Origin: Cristatella mucedo
Lineage: Eukaryota > Bryozoa > Phylactolaemata > Cristatellidae
Assembly (NCBI GenBank): GCA_009760855.2
Contig: WPIO01000014.1
Span: forward strand, 7,034,501 to 7,098,500
DNA: 64,000 nucleotides
Reading direction: 5' to 3'
The notes beneath the pieces are model-generated. The model was not told where the DNA came from and ran no database searches. It saw nothing but the letters and a program-made list of their open reading frames with translations. Shown piece by piece: positions 61,222-64,000 of this stretch. Position 1 is the first letter of the stretch. Each line of letters opens with the position of its first letter. Both the position numbers and the translations under genes were made by a program.

Positions 61222-64000
61222 TTTATAAATGGGTAAACATTTTCATGCACACTCTGCCGACACTGGAGATTCATATAGAGGAAGATAGCCGGTCTCTGCG
61301 CCGTTGCGCCACGCCTCGTGCGTGCATTCGTTTGCAGACAAGGATAGCGGTGTGCAACGGTGGGTAGCCGGTGTGCAGCGGCGCGTGGTAATTGGCCGCG
61401 GCCGTCGCCGAGGCTCGCCGTCCGGCGGCCGATCGATGTCCGCGCCGGGGCCGTGAACTCGCTCGCGACGCCCCGTCAGATGCAACGGCGGAATGTCGAG
61501 TCGCGTCGGCTGCCTCAGATGCTTTTTTTTTGTGATTTTGTGGGCGTTAACCGCATCGAGCTACGTCGGACGATTCAGAGATTCGCCGAGAATTTCGCAT
61601 GAGAATTCGCCGAGAAGCGCTCGAGCGCCCGAGCTCGATTCAATTCGCAGTGCCGTCGAGGCAGCCGCCTGCGGAACCGCTACCCCGGCGATCGCTCGCT
61701 GGCAGCGACTCGGCGCGCGCGCGCGTCTCTCAGACGCGGCGGCGGCTGCGGCGAGCGAGCGAGCGATCGGCTAGGAGCGGCCACCGAGAGCCGCTGCCGC
61801 CAGCGAAGCGATCGGGCCGGCACTCCGCATCCACCGGAAGCGTCCCGCGATGCGCGCGCTCGTCCTGTTCGACGGGCGTCGCCGCGTGACTTGCGAGCGA
61901 GCGGGCGGAGCGGGCGGAGCGGTCCGCGGAGAGGAATTAGCTGGCTTAATTAATGCAGCACCCCGATGCTACCGCTAATTAGCCGAGCGCGATAGCACAG
62001 ATCACAGTTTGGTAACTCGATCAAGAGCGCGTCGCGCGCCGCGCGATCGATGGAGCCACCCCCCAAGCACCAAGGTCGCGTCTAGAGGTCGTGCGCTGCC
62101 CGGGTGGTGACTCGCGTGCGGCTCGCCCACGCACGGCCGCGGTGGCCGCCGCCGCCGCCAAAATCGAAGCCGCCGCCGGACATGCGCGAGGAACTAGCTG
62201 CTAGCGGACGCTCCGCGTCGTCCGAGGTGTTACTACGGATTCTAGCGGTCCGGTGCAGCTGAGTCGCTAGGGTGCGACGGCGCGCGCCAATCGCAGTAAT
62301 CCGAATGTTACGCTCCGTCGCTGCTCTTGCGCTACGACGAACTATATAGCCGATCGCTTGCAGGCTGCTTTGCGAGGCCGCCGCCGCAAGCCAGTTAAAT
62401 CGGTGACTAGGTAACGCGTGAAACTACCTCGCACACAGCCTCTCTGTCGCTTCCAAAGCCGCCGCGCTGCCTCCGTTCGCTATGGCCTCTCTTTGGGCGA
62501 CGAGCGTCGGACTCTTCCCGACTCACTCGACCGATGGCCGCACCGTTAGGCGGCGCGATGGACGATCTCCCGGCCCTCGCGCCGGCTGCGGGTACCGAGC
62601 GCGCCAGGCAGGCGACAGACGTCTCGGCTCCGGCGGGAGCCGGCTCGAGGAGTCGAGGAAACGCGAGACGCGCTACGAAGAGCCAAGAGCGGCGACGGCT
62701 CGGCGAGAGCGCCGAGAGCGCCGCGCCGCGGCGCTCCGCCGCGCCGGCGTTGCGGCGTGGCGGAGCGCGCCTGCGCCGAAGCGACGGCAGCGAAGAGGAG
62801 TCGAGACCGTCTGAACGTGCGCTCTAGGTCGAGGGCGCGGCGCGCCGACCAATTTGTCGGGCGCTACGGCAGCGCCGCGGGCTTTCGTCGGAGAATTTAA
62901 AGGCGGCGAGCTTGGCTGCCGACGCGGCGCGCGCAAGCGCGGCGCCCGTCCTCGCGCGCGGCGCCAAGCGCACAGTCTGCCGGAGATAAGCGGACGCTAG
63001 CCGATGGAGCCGACGCAGCGGCCGCTGCGTTCGGGAGCGCGCGGAGCGGAGAAACGGCCGTAGGGGCGACTTGCTCGTACGGAGCCGCAATACGGGGCGT
63101 CGGCAGGTGTGCACGCTGCAGCGATCGAAGGCAGGGAGGCTGTGGACGCTGTCCGGCTGCCCCGGCCGCAGACTATGCAACAAGTCGCAAGGATCGCTAG
63201 ATCGCGAAGGCCACGAGTTTAACCCTAGGCTAGTGTTGACAGCATCGGAGAGCGAGCGGAATTCACGATGGCGACGATGCGGCCTCGGCGGTTTTCAATG
63301 ACGCGCTCGGCGTCCCTTCGCGCCGCTTATAGGCCGCCGCGGCGGCGGTGGCGGCGTACGGTGGCGTAATTAAGTCTCGCGGGGGTTCGTCTTTGTTCCG
63401 ACTCTGGCGGCATCCCATTCTGCTGGCTTGCTTTGAGCGACGGACGTCTCGGCCGCCTCTGTTGGACGACGGTGGAGCTGCCTCAGTCGCCAGCTGACCT
63501 GGCCACGTCAAGGATTCAATGGAGTTTCTCGCGCGCTTACGCGGAGCAAGCTCGGCTACCCACGCGCGAGCGTTAACGGCGGCAGGACCAAGCCCGAGGT
63601 CGACGTGTCAGCAACGTCTCCTGGGGGGTCTCGTAATTGTTTTCGCCGTCGAGATTCCCGCCGATGCGACTGCGCTCGGCACGGACGGCGAATCCTGCGA
63701 AATCCGCCCCCCCCCCCAAGTCGTCGCGCATTCGCCACCACCCGCCTCGCGTCCGCGCGCTCGGGCCCGAAGCGACGAAGCGACGCGCGAAGGGACGCTC
63801 GAGCGGACTTCGCGCCCACTTCGCAGGCTTGCTTTTGCCCCAAGCAGCGCGCCGTCGCCGCGGCTAGGGCCCGCGTGCGCCCGCTCGTAGCCGGACGCGC
63901 GGCCGCATCAGCAGCAGCAGCAGCAGCCCGGAATCTTCGGTAAAGTTGGCGAGCGCGAGCGGCAACTGCATTCTGCCGCTCGTTGAAACACGCGCTGGAA
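61222..64000. other. CpG-rich block at the window end, no recognised gene
   Basis: Very high CpG and GC from about 61350. Frames up to 123 codons on both strands are Arg/Ala/Ser-rich. It could be a CpG-island promoter whose gene continues beyond 64000. Confidence 0.5.

Overview
This is animal (metazoan) nuclear DNA. It has intron-split coding exons with GT-AG junctions, long CpG-rich and GC-rich blocks, very long (CT)n/(GA)n, (GT)n and (TA)n microsatellites, and many decayed retroelements (L2/CR1-like LINEs, tRNA-like SINEs, a Ty3/Gypsy-type LTR remnant, a P-element/THAP9-like transposase remnant). I see no rRNA, no true tRNA gene, no CRISPR and no bacterial operon. The species cannot be named from the sequence. 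A bilaterian, perhaps a marine invertebrate or an early-branching chordate, is my inference from the L2-like LINE and SINE types and from the single secreted midkine-like gene.

The one gene I recognise with confidence lies on the + strand and ends at 45208. It encodes a secreted midkine/pleiotrophin (MDK/PTN, insect Miple) heparin-binding growth factor. Four exons (42672-43133, 43552-43731, 44329-44475, 45060-45208) each carry one cysteine-rich module: one N-type domain with six cysteines, then three four-cysteine C-type domains. Vertebrate midkine and pleiotrophin have two domains. Every intron is phase 1 and the three internal exons are multiples of three. The 5' end is unresolved: one candidate first exon lies at 39337-39499, and a signal-peptide-like ORF starts at 42534. 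The gene sits in a CpG-rich block of about 35-46 kb.

Layout. 0-7.5 kb: mixed-composition DNA with LINE 3' ends, SINEs and a diverged 240-bp repeat pair. 7.7-12.4 kb: CpG-rich block, no recognised gene. 12.4-19.5 kb: LINE and SINE fragments plus a 750-bp (GA)n array. 19.8-21.8 kb: 3' half of a Ty3/Gypsy-type element with a polypurine tract and 3' LTR. 21.9-23.1 kb: reverse-transcriptase fragment of LINE family 1. 25.6-26.3 kb: P-element/THAP9-like relic on the minus strand. 26.6-28.1 kb: CpG-rich. 28.1-30.2 kb: the best-preserved LINE (family 2), minus strand. 30.6-32.05 kb: a 1.4-kb (CT)n tract. 32-38 kb: GC-rich with SINEs. 39-45.9 kb: the midkine-like gene. 46-52 kb: microsatellites and LINE fragments. 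52-54.3 kb: CpG-rich. 54.3-57.8 kb: LINE and SINE fragments around an 800-bp (GA)n array with higher-order structure. 58.5-60.4 kb: GC-rich, with an uninterrupted 39-triplet GGC run and a foldback hairpin. 60.5-61.2 kb: LINE end and SINE. 61.3-64 kb: CpG-rich, no recognised gene.

The repeats form a connected story. SINE family A ends in about 40 nt that closely resemble the 3' end of LINE family 1. SINE family B and LINE family 2 share with them a short core (CGCTATACAAA). This suggests that a few LINE machineries moved all of them. The long open frames in this window (up to 373 codons) arise from microsatellites or CpG-rich DNA and are not genes.
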